Part shown: piece by piece, positions 34,517 through 44,395 of the stretch
How positions within the stretch are numbered: position 1 is the first letter of the stretch
Layout of the letters: every line of letters starts with the position of its first letter
Assembly (NCBI RefSeq): GCF_030816505.1
Contig: NZ_JAUSYB010000001.1
Span: forward strand, 3,224,001 to 3,288,000
Source: Microbacterium sp. W4I20
Lineage (GTDB): Bacteria > Actinomycetota > Actinomycetes > Actinomycetales > Microbacteriaceae
Direction of reading: 5' to 3'
Length of the DNA: 64,000 nucleotides
The notes under the pieces: model-generated
The model's input: only the letters and a program-made list of their open reading frames with translations
Told to the model about the DNA's origin: nothing
Database searches by the model: none
Program-made: the position numbers and the translations under genes

Positions 34517-36124
34517 ATGAACGAAGAACTCCCCCTCGTCGAGATGCGTGGGATCACGATCGAGTTCCCCGGGGTGAAAGCCCTCGACGGGGTCGGCTTC
34601 CGCCTGTTCCCCGGCGAGGTGCACGCCCTCATGGGCGAGAACGGCGCCGGCAAGTCGACACTGATCAAGGCCCTCACGGGCGTGTACCGGATCGACGCCG
34701 GATCGATCGTCGTCGCGGGTCAGGAGCGCAGCTTCGCCGGCGCCGGAGATGCGCAGGATGCCGGGATCTCGACGGTCTACCAGGAGGTCAACCTCGCGCC
34801 CAACCTCTCCATCGGGGAGAACGTGATGCTCGGCCACGAGGTGCGCGGGGCGTTCGGCATCAACTGGACCGCGACGCACAAGGCGGCGACCACGGCCCTG
34901 ACCCGCCTCGGGCTCGGCGAGCTCGACCCCCGCAAGCCGCTCTCCACCCTGTCGATCGCGCTGCAGCAGCTCGTCGCGATCAGCCGAGCGATGGCGATCA
35001 AGGCCAAGGTGCTCATCCTCGACGAGCCGACGTCGAGTCTCGACGCCGCCGAGGTCGAAGGCCTGTTCCGGGTGATCCGGTCGCTGCGCGACGAGGGCGT
35101 CGCCATCCTCTTCGTCTCGCACTTCCTCGACCAGGTCTACGCGATCAGCGACCGCCTCACGGTGCTGCGCAACGGCCAGTACGTCGGCGAGTACCTCACC
35201 CGCGACCTCGACCGGCACGCCCTCATCTCGAAGATGATCGGCAAGGACCTCGATGCGCTGAAGTCGCTCGGCGGGAACCGCCGTCGCGCTCCGCGTGAGG
35301 CCGACGAGAAGCCGCTGTTGTCGGCATCCGGGATCGCGCGCCGCGGCGCCGTGGAGGCGACCGACCTCGACATCCGCCCCGGCGAGATCGTCGGCTTCGC
35401 CGGGCTCCTCGGTGCCGGCCGCACCGAACTCGCCCGGCTGCTCTACGGCGCCGACCGCGCCGACGAGGGCACGATCTCCCTGCACGGCAGCGACGCCGAC
35501 CTGAAGTCTCCGGCCGACGCGCTCGCGCGGCGCATCGCGTTCTCGACCGAGAACCGCCGCGACGAGGGGATCATCGGCGATCTCACCGTGCGCGAGAACA
35601 TCATCCTCGCCGTCCAGGCCGAGCGCGGGTGGGCCCGGCCGATGTCGCGCAAGGAGCAGGACGCGATCGTCGAGCGGTACATCGCCCAATTCAACGTACG
35701 GCCCGCCGACCCGGAGCGCATGATCAAGAACCTCTCCGGCGGCAACCAGCAGAAGGTGCTGCTCGGGCGCTGGCTGGCCACGAAGCCCGAACTGCTCATC
35801 CTCGACGAGCCCACCCGCGGTATCGACGTCGGTGCCAAGGCCGAGATCCAGGAGGCCGTCGCCGAACTCGCCGAGGAAGGCGTCGCCGTGGTCTTCATCT
35901 CGTCCGAGCTCGAGGAGGTCGTGCGGCTGTCCGAGCGCATCGTCGTGCTCAAGGATCACCGCAAGATCGGAGAGCTCCAGAACGGACCCGACGTCACCGC
36001 GCAGGCCATCGTCGACGTGATCGCGGCGCACGGGGTGGATGCCGCGGCCGAGACCCTCGACGACGCCGACGGCGCTCTGCCGGATAGCATCGCCCTCACG
36101 ACCGACAAGGAGGCAGCGCGATGA
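34517..36124 (+). CDS. ytfR: Sugar ABC ATPase, YtfR-like, two domains
   Basis: 535 residues. Domain 1 Walker A GENGAGKST, Walker B VLILDEPTSSLD; domain 2 GLLGAGRTE, signature LSGGNQQKV and LILDEPTRGID. Powers the importer formed by the next two permeases. The sequence is alignable with the ATPase at 31699 throughout (for example ITIEFPGVKALDGVGFRLFPGEVHA against ITVEFPGVRALDEVDFRLFPGEVHA, shown only as pattern), so one arose by duplication. The stop overlaps the permease ATG. Confidence 0.92.
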   Translation: MNEELPLVEMRGITIEFPGVKALDGVGFRLFPGEVHALMGENGAGKSTLIKALTGVYRIDAGSIVVAGQERSFAGAGDAQDAGISTVYQEVNLAPNLSIGENVMLGHEVRGAFGINWTATHKAATTALTRLGLGELDPRKPLSTLSIALQQLVAISRAMAIKAKVLILDEPTSSLDAAEVEGLFRVIRSLRDEGVAILFVSHFLDQVYAISDRLTVLRNGQYVGEYLTRDLDRHALISKMIGKDLDALKSLGGNRRRAPREADEKPLLSASGIARRGAVEATDLDIRPGEIVGFAGLLGAGRTELARLLYGADRADEGTISLHGSDADLKSPADALARRIAFSTENRRDEGIIGDLTVRENIILAVQAERGWARPMSRKEQDAIVERYIAQFNVRPADPERMIKNLSGGNQQKVLLGRWLATKPELLILDEPTRGIDVGAKAEIQEAVAELAEEGVAVVFISSELEEVVRLSERIVVLKDHRKIGELQNGPDVTAQAIVDVIAAHGVDAAAETLDDADGALPDSIALTTDKEAAR

Positions 36125-37194
36125 CCGCCGCAGCCGACACCAGCTTCTGGCGCGACCTGATCCACAAGCCGTTCTTCTGGGGAGTCGTGGCGATCGTCGC
36201 GCTCCTCGCCCTGAACGTGCTCAAGGACCCGACGTACCTCGCCCTCTCGATCAACCCGAACAACGGCAACCTCGTCGGCAACCTCATCGACATCCTGCGC
36301 CAGGCGGCGCCCGTGATGATGATCGCGATCGGCATGTCCCTCGTGATCGCCACCGGCGGCATCGACCTCTCGGTCGGCTCTCTGATGGCGGTGTCGGGCG
36401 CCGTCGCGATGGAGTTCCTCAGCGCCGCCGGCGACTCGGGGAGCATCGGTGCGGCGCTCGGCGCGATCGGTCTGGCACTCCTGATCACCGCCATCCTCGG
36501 TGCCGTCAACGGCATCCTGGTGGCCTACGTCGGGCTGCAACCCTTCATCGCGACCCTCGTGCTGATGCTCGCCGGTCGCGGCATCGCCAAGGTGATCACC
36601 GGCGGACAGAACACCACCGCGTCGAACGATCCGTTCCGGTGGATCGCGAACGGCTTCGTGATCGGCATCCCCGTCGTCTTCATCCTCGCGGTGCTGCTCG
36701 TGCTCGTGGTCGGCTGGGTCGTGCGCAAGAGCGCCCTCGGCCTCATGATCGAGGCGATCGGCATCAACCCGCGGGCCAGCCGGATGGCCGGCATCAAGCC
36801 CAAGGGGCTGCTGCTCACGACGTACATCCTCAGCGGCATCCTCGCCGGGATCGCCGGCATCATGTCGGTCGGCAGCGTCATGACGGTCGACATCTCCCGC
36901 ACCGGGTACCAGCTCGAGCTCGACGCGATCCTCGCGGTCGTCATCGGCGGAGCCTCCCTCGCCGGCGGAAAGTTCTCGCTCAGCGGGGCGTTCGTCGGGG
37001 CGCTGCTCATCGCGACGCTCGACAAGACCGTGCTGTACCTCGGCATCTCGTCGTCGGCGACGCCGGCGTTCAAGGCCATCGTGATCGTCGCGCTGTGCCT
37101 GCTGCAGTCCGAGCGCGTGCGCAGCTGGTTCCGCCGGCGCCGCCGGGTCGCGCCCCCCGAACAGCTCTCCGCGAAAGAGGAGGTGGCCGCATGA
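36121..37194 (+). CDS. ytfT: Sugar ABC permease, YtfT-like
   Basis: 357 residues, eight to ten hydrophobic spans of the BPD_transp_2 family. The landmark VIATGGIDLSVGSLMAVSGA is near residue 75; GLQPFIATLVLMLAGRGIA and the late LELDAILAVVIGGASLAGG complete the pattern. Forms a heterodimer with the following permease. ATGA overlaps at both ends show tight coupling. Confidence 0.92.
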   Translation: MTAAADTSFWRDLIHKPFFWGVVAIVALLALNVLKDPTYLALSINPNNGNLVGNLIDILRQAAPVMMIAIGMSLVIATGGIDLSVGSLMAVSGAVAMEFLSAAGDSGSIGAALGAIGLALLITAILGAVNGILVAYVGLQPFIATLVLMLAGRGIAKVITGGQNTTASNDPFRWIANGFVIGIPVVFILAVLLVLVVGWVVRKSALGLMIEAIGINPRASRMAGIKPKGLLLTTYILSGILAGIAGIMSVGSVMTVDISRTGYQLELDAILAVVIGGASLAGGKFSLSGAFVGALLIATLDKTVLYLGISSSATPAFKAIVIVALCLLQSERVRSWFRRRRRVAPPEQLSAKEEVAA

Positions 37195-38231
37195 GCGTCC
37201 TCACGACGGCTCCCGCCCTGCAGAGCCAGGAGACCGTGCTCGACCGGGTGCGCCGCATGATCATGGCGAACCCGTCGGTGCTGCCGACCATCGCCTCGGT
37301 GGTGATCTTCGTGGGCATGATCGTATTCGGCGAGGTCGCCTACGGCCGCATCCTGCAGGCCAACACGCTCTCGAACCTGCTCATCAACAACGCCCACCTG
37401 GTGGTGCTGGCCGTGGCGCTCACCTTCGTGATCCTCACCGGCGGCATCGACCTCTCGGTCGGCTCGATCATCGCGCTGTCCTCGGTGGCCGGGGTGATGC
37501 TTTCGAATGCCGGATGGAACGCGATCGCGGTGATCGTCGCCATGATCGGCATCGGCGCGGTGTTCGGAGTGATCTCCGGGGTGCTGATCCGGTACTTCGG
37601 GGTGCAGCCGTTCATCGCGACGCTGGCCATGATGTTCCTCGGCCGCGGCCTCGCGTCGCTGCTCAGCACCAAGCCGGAGCGCCTCGGCGAGGACTCGCCC
37701 ATCCGCTGGATCGGGGTGCAGCTGAAGATCGTCGACGGCCCCAAGGTGAACGATCTCGTGATCACGCCCGCCGTGGTGATCGCGGTGCTCGTCGTCGCCG
37801 CGGCGTTCTTCGTGCTGCACCGCACCCGCACCGGACGCACGGTCTACGCGATCGGCGGATCCGAGAACTCGGCGCTGCTGATGGGGCTCCCGGTGCACCG
37901 CACCAAGGTGCTCGTCTACGTGATCAGCGGGTCGCTCGCCGGGCTCGCCGCGGTGCTGTACACCGCCCGCCTCGGCACGGCGCAGAACATCACCGGCATC
38001 GGGTGGGAGCTCGACGCGATCGCCGCCGCCGTGATCGGCGGCACGGTGCTCACCGGTGCCTACGGCTACGTGCTCGGCTCGGTGATCGGCGCGCTGGTGC
38101 TGGGGCTCATGAACGTGCTGATCACCCGTGACGGCGGCATCCCGCCCGAGATGACGACGATCATCACCGGCGGCATCCTGTTGGTCTTCGTGCTGCTGCA
38201 GCGGGCGGTCACCCGCCGCAAACGGGAGTAG
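37191..38231 (+). CDS. yjfF: Sugar ABC permease, YjfF-like
   Basis: 346 residues of the same permease family: VILTGGIDLSVGSIIALSSV, GVQPFIATLAMMFLGRGLA and WELDAIAAAVIGGTVLTG. Second subunit of the YtfQRT-YjfF-type furanose importer. It ends the operon; a large hairpin between convergent genes follows. Confidence 0.92.
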   Translation: MSVLTTAPALQSQETVLDRVRRMIMANPSVLPTIASVVIFVGMIVFGEVAYGRILQANTLSNLLINNAHLVVLAVALTFVILTGGIDLSVGSIIALSSVAGVMLSNAGWNAIAVIVAMIGIGAVFGVISGVLIRYFGVQPFIATLAMMFLGRGLASLLSTKPERLGEDSPIRWIGVQLKIVDGPKVNDLVITPAVVIAVLVVAAAFFVLHRTRTGRTVYAIGGSENSALLMGLPVHRTKVLVYVISGSLAGLAAVLYTARLGTAQNITGIGWELDAIAAAVIGGTVLTGAYGYVLGSVIGALVLGLMNVLITRDGGIPPEMTTIITGGILLVFVLLQRAVTRRKRE

Positions 38232-38246
38232 CCGGGCCGGCGCCTC

Positions 38247-38324
38247 CACCGCCGCTCCCGTGGCACTTGTTGCGGGTTCGCTGCGTGGGAACCCGCAACA
38301 GCTGCCACGGGAGCGAAGGCGGTG
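38247..38324. terminator. Large bidirectional hairpin between convergent genes
   Basis: The left arm contains CTCCCGTGGCA and TGTTGCGGGTTC; the right arm contains GAACCCGCAACA and TGCCACGGGAG, with two mismatched bases mid-stem and an eight-base loop. The pairing extends outward through CACCGCC/GGCGGTG. It fills nearly the whole 94-bp gap between the permease and SDR genes and is more elaborate than a simple terminator, so it may be a mobile palindrome. Confidence 0.7.
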
Positions 38325-38325
38325 G

Positions 38326-39171
38326 TCAGACGTGGTCGCGCCAGGAGTGCTGCGGGTCGTAGCGCAGGATGCGGCGGGCCTTGTCGATCGACAGGAGCGT
38401 CTCGTTCGGCCCGAACTCGCCCTTCACCGGCACGTCGGGGAAGACCTCGGCGAGCAGCTCGGCGTTCGGACGCGTCATCACCGTGTCGGCCGCCGCGATG
38501 ATGAACCGGTCGAATCCCGGAGCGGCGTTCTCGAGTGCGCGCTGCACGGCCTGCGCGCCGTCGCGGGCGTCGATGTAGCCCCAGAGGTTCCACTTGCGGC
38601 GCGTGGCGTCGGCATCGAATGAGGGGAACTCGGCGTAGTCCTCCGGCACCATCACGTTCGAGAACCGGAGCGCCGTGATCGACACCTCCGGGTGCCAGCG
38701 CACGAGCTCGGTCGCCAGCTGCTCCTCGAGCGTCTTCACGAGCGAGTACACCGATTCGGGACGCGCGGGGTAGTCCTCGTCGACCGGCACGTAGGGCGGC
38801 GGCACATCGAACGGCAGGCCGAGGACCGTCTCGCTCGACGCGTAGACGATACGACGGATGCCGAGCCGCACGGCCGCCCAGAACACGTTGAACGTCGCCG
38901 GCATGTTGTTGTGGAAAGTCGCGACATCGCTCCGGATGCCGGGGGCCGGGATCGCCCCGAGATGCACGACTGCGTCGATGCCGTCGTGGGTGTCGCCGAC
39001 CGCCGTGAAAGCGTCGATGACCTGGCCGTAGTCCGTCAGGTCGACCTGCACGAAGTCGGGGCCGCGGGCGCCCGTGACGTCCATGCCGATGACCTCGAAG
39101 CCGTGGGCCCGCAGTTCGCGGGCGACGACACGGCCGAGCTTGCCCGATGATCCGGTGAGAGCGATGCGCAT
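38326..39171 (-). CDS. NAD(P)-dependent extended SDR (epimerase/dehydratase-like)
   Basis: 281 residues from ATG 39171 (GGAG upstream on the reverse strand). Rossmann motif MRIALTGSSGKLGRVVARELRAHG, HLGAIPAPG, and the catalytic pattern SSETVLG with YSLVK (Tyr-x3-Lys) near residue 145. It resembles NAD-dependent sugar epimerases and uronate dehydrogenases. The context suggests a sugar or sugar-acid oxidoreductase but the substrate cannot be read. Divergent from LacI 3 with 71 bp between. Confidence 0.8.
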   Translation of the reverse strand: MRIALTGSSGKLGRVVARELRAHGFEVIGMDVTGARGPDFVQVDLTDYGQVIDAFTAVGDTHDGIDAVVHLGAIPAPGIRSDVATFHNNMPATFNVFWAAVRLGIRRIVYASSETVLGLPFDVPPPYVPVDEDYPARPESVYSLVKTLEEQLATELVRWHPEVSITALRFSNVMVPEDYAEFPSFDADATRRKWNLWGYIDARDGAQAVQRALENAAPGFDRFIIAAADTVMTRPNAELLAEVFPDVPVKGEFGPNETLLSIDKARRILRYDPQHSWRDHV

Positions 39172-39229
39172 GTCTCCAGAGTGGCACGCCTGCCGGCCGG
39201 TCGGGTCGGGCGTCGGTTTCCGGGGGTCG

Positions 39230-39235
39230 TACACT
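39230..39235 (+). promoter_or_regulatory. -10 box of a probable leaderless LacI 3 transcript
   Basis: TACACT ends seven bases before the GTG at 39243 and no ribosome-binding site precedes it. The -35 region is not clear. Confidence 0.35.
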
Positions 39236-39242
39236 CAACGGC

Positions 39243-40253
39243 GTGAGTGAGTCGAGCAGCACGCCAGGACGCACGGTCGGCGTACGCGACGTCGCCGCGC
39301 TCGCCGGAGTCTCCCGCCAGACCGTGTCCCGGGTGCTCAACGACCACCCCGACGTCGCCCCGGAGACGCTCGAACGGGTGCGCGCGGCGATGGCCGAACT
39401 CGGCTACCGCATGAACAACGCCGCCCGCGCTCTCGGCACCCGGCGTTCGCGCACGCTCGGGGTGCTGGCGTCGGACGCACTGCAGTACGGACCGTCGCGT
39501 AGCATCGCGGCGCTCGAAGCGTCCGCCCGCGGCGCGGGCTACTGGGTCAGTGCGGCCTTCGCCGAGGCAGGCGATGCCGACGCGGTCGTATCGGCCGTGG
39601 ATCACCTGGTCGCGCAGGGGGTCGAAGGGATCGTCGTGGTCGCCCCGCACGCCGGCACTCTGGCCGTGCTCGACGAGCTGCGGATCGGCGTTCCGGTGGT
39701 GACACTGCACTCGGCGGGCCACGGCTCGCGCGGACTCTCGGTCGACCAGGCGGCGGGCGCACGGCTCGCGGTCGCGGCGCTCGCCGATGCCGGACACGTC
39801 CGCATCGCCCACCTCGCCGGGCCTTCGGACTGGCTCGAGGCGGAATCGCGGGCCGAGGGCTTCGCGGCGGAACTCGCGTCCCGCGGCCTGGGCCCAGGTC
39901 CGGTGATCGCGGGGGACTGGTCCGCGGGATCGGGGTATGCCGCGGTCGGCGCGGTGCGCGCCTCGGGCGTGACCGCGGTCTTCGCGGCGAACGACCAGAT
40001 GGCGCTCGGACTGCTGGGTGGCCTGCACGAGGCGGGACTCTCGGTGCCCGGCGACATCAGCGTGGTCGGCTTCGACGACATTCCGGACGCGGCGTTCTAC
40101 TGGCCGAAGCTCACGACCGTGCGGCAGGACTTCGACGAGCTGGCGCGCCGCGCGGTCGCCGCCGTCGTCGGCGGCACGGACGCTGCGGCCGCGGACCTCG
40201 CCCCCGTCGCCCCGGTGCTGATCACCCGCGACTCGGTCGCCCCGCCGCGCTGA
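39243..40253 (+). CDS. LacI-family regulator 3, probable arabinose regulator
   Basis: 336 residues from GTG 39243. Helix-turn-helix GVRDVAALAGVSRQTVSRVLND, hinge YRMNNAARALGTR, sensor domain with AHLAGPSDWLEAESR, VFAANDQMALGLLGGLHE and SVVGFDDIPDAAFYWPKLTTV (typical landmarks). It lies 233 bp before araD in the same direction; the perfect palindrome CTGTGACCGGTCACAG in front of araD is the likely target, making this the araDBA repressor. Confidence 0.9.
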   Translation: MSESSSTPGRTVGVRDVAALAGVSRQTVSRVLNDHPDVAPETLERVRAAMAELGYRMNNAARALGTRRSRTLGVLASDALQYGPSRSIAALEASARGAGYWVSAAFAEAGDADAVVSAVDHLVAQGVEGIVVVAPHAGTLAVLDELRIGVPVVTLHSAGHGSRGLSVDQAAGARLAVAALADAGHVRIAHLAGPSDWLEAESRAEGFAAELASRGLGPGPVIAGDWSAGSGYAAVGAVRASGVTAVFAANDQMALGLLGGLHEAGLSVPGDISVVGFDDIPDAAFYWPKLTTVRQDFDELARRAVAAVVGGTDAAAADLAPVAPVLITRDSVAPPR

Positions 40254-40290
40254 TCTGGGGCCCCGCCCCGGCCGCGTCTCCCCGCCCGGC

Positions 40291-40390
40291 CGTGCACAAT
40301 TCAGCAAGAATGCGAGCGCGGCTGCACAGCACCCGCGGAATCCCGGGGGCCGCCCGCACACTCGCAGGCATTCTGGAGGAGTTGTTCACG
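40291..40390. repeat. GTGAACAACTCC-type hairpin repeat, copy 1
   Basis: Right arm CTCGCAGGCATTCTGGAGGA continuing into GTTGTTCACG; the left arm CGTGCACAATTCAGCAAGAA pairs with it imperfectly. The right arm matches the copy at 56468-56553. It lies between LacI 3 and araD. Confidence 0.6.
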
Positions 40391-40413
40391 CCCGGCCGCC
40401 GAGCCTCGCGCCC

Positions 40414-40443
40414 TTGACGCCCCGGCCACCCCCGTGACACACT
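40414..40443 (+). promoter_or_regulatory. Possible araD promoter
   Basis: TTGACG (40414-40419) and CACACT (40438-40443) with an 18-base spacer; the operator starts two bases later. Confidence 0.35.
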
Positions 40444-40444
40444 G

Positions 40445-40460
40445 CTGTGACCGGTCACAG
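40445..40460. promoter_or_regulatory. Perfect 16-bp operator before araD
   Basis: CTGTGACCGGTCACAG is a perfect palindrome with a central CG, as LacI-family proteins prefer, 27 bp before the araD start. Likely bound by LacI 3. Confidence 0.72.
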
Positions 40461-40486
40461 TGGCCGGAGAGAACCACCGAGGTCCT

Positions 40487-41221
40487 GTGAGCAACGAAGC
40501 CCCCGCGTTCGGTCCCGACATCGACGCCGCCATCGCCTCCGTCCGCGCCGACGTCGCCCGACTGCACGGCGAACTGGTCCGCTACGGGCTCGTCGTCTGG
40601 ACCGGCGGCAACGTCTCCGGTCGCGTCCGCCTTTCTGATGACGGGGGCGCCGACCTGTTCGTCATCAAGCCCAGCGGCGTCAGCTACGACGATCTCGCGC
40701 CCGAGAACATGATCCTGTGCGACCTCGACGGCACCGTCATCCCGGGGACCCCGGGCAGCGACCGCTCCCCGTCGAGCGACACCGCCGCGCACGCCTACGT
40801 CTACCGGAACATGCCCGAAGTCGGCGGGGTCGTGCACACGCACTCGACCTACGCCGTCGCCTGGGCCGCCCGCGGCGAGGAGATCCCCTGCGTGATCACG
40901 GCCATGGCCGATGAGTTCGGCGGCCCGATCCCGGTCGGCCCCTTCGCGATCATCGGCGACGACTCGATCGGCCGCGGCATCGTCGAGACGCTCAGCGGCC
41001 ACCGCTCCCGCGCGGTGCTGATGCAGAACCACGGGCCCTTCACGATCGGAAAAGACGCGAAGGATGCCGTGAAGGCCGCGGTCATGGTCGAGGATGTCGC
41101 CCGCACCGTGCACCTCGCGCGCGAGGCAGGGCCGCTGATCCCGATCCCGCAGGCCGCGATCGACAGCCTCTTCGACCGCTACCAGAACGTGTACGGACAG
41201 AGTCAGGACGCCCGCCGATGA
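40487..41221 (+). CDS. araD: L-ribulose-5-phosphate 4-epimerase
   Basis: 244 residues from GTG 40487; converts L-ribulose 5-phosphate to D-xylulose 5-phosphate. Class II aldolase fold: WTGGNVSGRV, IKPSGVSYDDL, zinc ligands in VVHTHSTYA and MQNHGPFTIG. Starts the araD-araB-araA-galM run; its stop overlaps the araB ATG. Starting at the upstream in-frame ATG (40460) would place the operator edge in the coding region, so GTG is preferred. Confidence 0.92.
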   Translation: MSNEAPAFGPDIDAAIASVRADVARLHGELVRYGLVVWTGGNVSGRVRLSDDGGADLFVIKPSGVSYDDLAPENMILCDLDGTVIPGTPGSDRSPSSDTAAHAYVYRNMPEVGGVVHTHSTYAVAWAARGEEIPCVITAMADEFGGPIPVGPFAIIGDDSIGRGIVETLSGHRSRAVLMQNHGPFTIGKDAKDAVKAAVMVEDVARTVHLAREAGPLIPIPQAAIDSLFDRYQNVYGQSQDARR

Positions 41222-42837
41222 CCCTTCGACAGGGCTCAGGGGCCGATGCGTCGGCCTCCGCCGCCGACGACATCCGCGAGGCCCGCACCAGCCTCGGCAT
41301 CGAGCTCGGCTCGACGCGCATCAAGGCCTGCCTGATCGGCTCCGACCCCACCGAGGTGCTCGCGACCGGATCGTTCGCCTGGGAGAACCGGCTCGAAGAC
41401 GGGCTCTGGACCTACGCGATCGACGAGGTCTGGGCAGGACTCCAGGCCGCTTTCGCCGCGCTCCTCGACGACGCCGAGCAGCAGCACGGCATCCGCCCCA
41501 CCACGTTCGGCGCGATCGGCGTCTCGGCGATGATGCACGGCTACCTCGCCTTCGACGAGGCCGGCGAGCTCCTCGTCCCCTTCCGCACCTGGCGCAACAC
41601 GAACACCGGCCGCGCCTCCGCAGAGCTCGGCGACACCTTCGGAGTCAACATCCCCCTGCGCTGGTCCATCGCGCACCTGCACCAGGCCGTGCTCGACGAC
41701 GAACCGCATGTCGCTCGGCTCGCGAGCGTGAACACCCTCGCCGGCTACGTGCACGAGAAACTCACCGGCGAGCGGGTGCTGGGCGTCGGTGACGCATCCG
41801 GCATGTTCCCGATCGACTCGGCCACGCACGGCTACGACGAGCGGATGCTGCGCGCCTACGCCGCCCTCGCCGGGGACCGTCTTCCCCGCCCGCTCGACGA
41901 GCTCCTTCCGGTCGTGCTCCCCGCCGGAGCCGCCGCCGGTACCCTCACGGCCGAGGGCGCCGCCCTCCTCGATCCGACCGGAACCCTGCAGCCCGGCATC
42001 CCGCTCTGCCCGCCCGAGGGCGACGCCGGCACCGGCATGGTCGCGACGAACTCGGTCGCACCCCGCACCGGCAACGTCAGCGCCGGCACCAGCATCTTCG
42101 CGATGGTCGTGCTCGAGCGTCCGCTGACCGAGGTGCACAACGAGCTCGACCTCGTGACGACACCGGCCGGCGACGCGGTCGCGATGGTGCACTGCAACAA
42201 CGGCGCCAGCGAGCTCGCCGCCTGGGCCGGGCTCTTCACCCGGTTCTCGGCGGCCGCCGGGCAACCGCTCGATGACGACGCCGTGTTCGACGCCCTGTTC
42301 CGCGAAGCCCTCGAGGGTGAGGCGGATGCCGGAGGCCTGCTGGCCTACAACCATCTCGCCGGCGAACCCATCGCCGGACTCGACGCCGGACGCCCGCTGT
42401 TCGTGCGCACGCCGGACAGCGCGTTCACGCTCGCGAACTTCATGCGGTCCCAGCTCTACGGGGTGTTCGGCACGCTCGCGCTCGGCATGCAGGTGTTCGC
42501 GGCCGAGGGCGTCGGACTCGACCGGATGTTCGCGCACGGGGGCATGTTCCGCACCGCCGGAGTGGCGCAGCGGTTCCTCGCCGGCGCGCTCGGCGCCCCT
42601 GTCGCGGTCGGCGAACTGGCGTCCGAGGGCGGAGCGTGGGGCATCGCGGTGCTCGCCTCATACCTCTCCCACGCCGACGACCTCAGCCTGCACGTCTATC
42701 TCGACGAGCGGGTGTTCGCGGCAGCATCCGTCTCGCTCGTCGAACCGGATCCGACGGACGTCGCCGGCTTCGCCTCCTACCTCGACCGCTACCGGGCGGG
42801 ACTGGCCATCGAGGCCGCCGCCGTCGCCTCTCTCTGA
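41218..42837 (+). CDS. araB: Ribulokinase-type FGGY kinase
   Basis: 539 residues; phosphorylates L-ribulose with ATP. FGGY landmarks: [17 protein letters not shown] (ATP site, about residue 26), [13 protein letters not shown], the long C-terminal ATPase half with [14 protein letters not shown], and [19 protein letters not shown]. This is the actinobacterial AraB branch rather than the E. coli-like one. The first 20-odd residues ([12 protein letters not shown]...) are not part of the fold: they are encoded by a dispersed CCCTTCGACAGGGCTCAGGG-type repeat next to the start codon. Confidence 0.88.
   Translation: MTLRQGSGADASASAADDIREARTSLGIELGSTRIKACLIGSDPTEVLATGSFAWENRLEDGLWTYAIDEVWAGLQAAFAALLDDAEQQHGIRPTTFGAIGVSAMMHGYLAFDEAGELLVPFRTWRNTNTGRASAELGDTFGVNIPLRWSIAHLHQAVLDDEPHVARLASVNTLAGYVHEKLTGERVLGVGDASGMFPIDSATHGYDERMLRAYAALAGDRLPRPLDELLPVVLPAGAAAGTLTAEGAALLDPTGTLQPGIPLCPPEGDAGTGMVATNSVAPRTGNVSAGTSIFAMVVLERPLTEVHNELDLVTTPAGDAVAMVHCNNGASELAAWAGLFTRFSAAAGQPLDDDAVFDALFREALEGEADAGGLLAYNHLAGEPIAGLDAGRPLFVRTPDSAFTLANFMRSQLYGVFGTLALGMQVFAAEGVGLDRMFAHGGMFRTAGVAQRFLAGALGAPVAVGELASEGGAWGIAVLASYLSHADDLSLHVYLDERVFAAASVSLVEPDPTDVAGFASYLDRYRAGLAIEAAAVASL
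41222..41243 (+). repeat. CTTCGACA-GCTCAG repeat at the araB start
   Basis: CCCTTCGACAGGGCTCAGGG directly follows the ATG and supplies codons TLRQGSG. Relatives at 42839, 44402 (inverted), 53434 and 59901. Confidence 0.65.
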
Positions 42838-42838
42838 C

Positions 42839-42860
42839 GCTTCGACAAGCTCAGCGACCC
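42839..42860 (+). repeat. CTTCGACAAGCTCAG repeat between araB and araA
   Basis: GCTTCGACAAGCTCAGCGAC occupies the space directly after the araB stop. It contains CTTCGACAAGCTCAG, the core form of this repeat. Confidence 0.65.
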
Positions 42861-42880
42861 ACCTCCTGAAAGGCACACTC

Positions 42881-44395
42881 ATGGCCCTCACCACTTCGCT
42901 CGACGGCTACGAGGTCTGGTTCCTCACCGGCAGCCAGCACCTCTACGGCCCCGAGACACTCGCGCAGGTCGCCGACCAGTCGCAGGAGATCGCGCGGCTG
43001 CTCGACTCGTCCGACGAGGTGCCGGTGAAGATCATCTGGAAGCCCGTCCTGACGGATGCCGCGGCCATCAAGCGCACCGCCCTCGAGGCCAACGCCGACG
43101 ACCGCGTGATCGGACTCGTCGCCTGGATGCACACGTTCAGCCCCGCCAAGATGTGGATCGCCGGGCTCGACGCGCTGCGCAAGCCGCTCGCGCACCTGCA
43201 CACGCAGGCGAACGTCGAGCTGCCCTGGGCCGACATCGACTTCGACTTCATGAACCTCAACCAGGCCGCGCACGGCGACCGCGAGTTCGGGTACATCCAG
43301 ACGCGCCTCGGCGTGCCGCGCAAGACGATCGTCGGGCACGCGTCCGACCCGCGGGTGCGCCGCGAGCTCGGGACCTGGCAGCGTGCGGCGGCCGGCCTCG
43401 CGGCATCCCGCGACCTCAAGCTCGCCCGCTTCGGTGACAACATGCGCTTCGTCGCGGTGACCGAGGGTGACAAGACCGAGGCCGAACTGCGGTTCGGCGT
43501 GCAGGTGAACACCTGGGGCGTGAACGAGTTGGCGGATGCCGTCGCCGCGGCATCCGACGCTCAGATCGCCGCGCTCGTCGCGGAGTACGAGGAGCTGTAC
43601 GAGGTCGCACCCGAACTGCGGAAGGGTGGCGATCGTCACCAGTCCCTGCGCGACGGCGCCGCGATCGAGATCGGACTGCGGTCGTTCCTGGAGGAGGGCG
43701 GCTTCGGCGCCTTCACCACCTCGTTCGAAGACCTCGGTGCGCTGAAGCAGCTGCCGGGTCTCGCCGTGCAGCGGCTGATGGCCGAGGGCTACGGCTTCGG
43801 CGCCGAGGGCGACTGGAAGACCGCGATCCTCGTGCGCATCGCGAACGTCATGGGCGCGGGTCTGCCGGGCGGCGCGAGTCTCATGGAGGACTACACCTAC
43901 GACATGACCCCGGGCGACGAGCTGATCCTCGGCGCGCACATGCTCGAGGTGTCGCCGTCGCTGACCACCGCGAAGCCGACGCTGGAGATCCACCCGCTCG
44001 GCATCGGCGGCAAGGACGACCCGGTGCGCCTGGTCTTCACGGCCGACCCCGGACCCGCCGTGGTCGTGGCGCTGAGCGACATGCGCGACCGCTTCCGCCT
44101 CACCGCGAACGTGGTCGAGAACGTGCCGCCGCGGGCCTCGCTGCCGAAGCTCCCCGTCGGGCGGGCCGTCTGGAAGCCGCAGCCCGACTTCAACACCTCG
44201 GCCGCGGCCTGGCTCACCGCCGGTGCTGCGCACCACACGGTCATGTCGACCGCCGTGGGCATCGAGGCGTTCCGCGACTTCGCCGAGATGGCCGAGGTCG
44301 AGCTGCTGGTGATCGACGACGCGACGACGCTGCCGGAGTTCCAGAAGCAGGTGCGCTGGAACCAGGCCTACTACCGTCTCGCGCAGGGCATCTGA
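42881..44395 (+). CDS. araA: L-arabinose isomerase
   Basis: 504 residues; converts L-arabinose to L-ribulose, Mn-dependent. Conserved: [16 protein letters not shown] at the N-terminus, [30 protein letters not shown], catalytic Glu in FTTSFEDLG and SLMEDYTYD, metal His in GAHMLEVSP and AAHHTVMST. Full length. It is the last step-determining gene of the arabinose set, though first in the pathway. Confidence 0.96.
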   Translation: MALTTSLDGYEVWFLTGSQHLYGPETLAQVADQSQEIARLLDSSDEVPVKIIWKPVLTDAAAIKRTALEANADDRVIGLVAWMHTFSPAKMWIAGLDALRKPLAHLHTQANVELPWADIDFDFMNLNQAAHGDREFGYIQTRLGVPRKTIVGHASDPRVRRELGTWQRAAAGLAASRDLKLARFGDNMRFVAVTEGDKTEAELRFGVQVNTWGVNELADAVAAASDAQIAALVAEYEELYEVAPELRKGGDRHQSLRDGAAIEIGLRSFLEEGGFGAFTTSFEDLGALKQLPGLAVQRLMAEGYGFGAEGDWKTAILVRIANVMGAGLPGGASLMEDYTYDMTPGDELILGAHMLEVSPSLTTAKPTLEIHPLGIGGKDDPVRLVFTADPGPAVVVALSDMRDRFRLTANVVENVPPRASLPKLPVGRAVWKPQPDFNTSAAAWLTAGAAHHTVMSTAVGIEAFRDFAEMAEVELLVIDDATTLPEFQKQVRWNQAYYRLAQGI

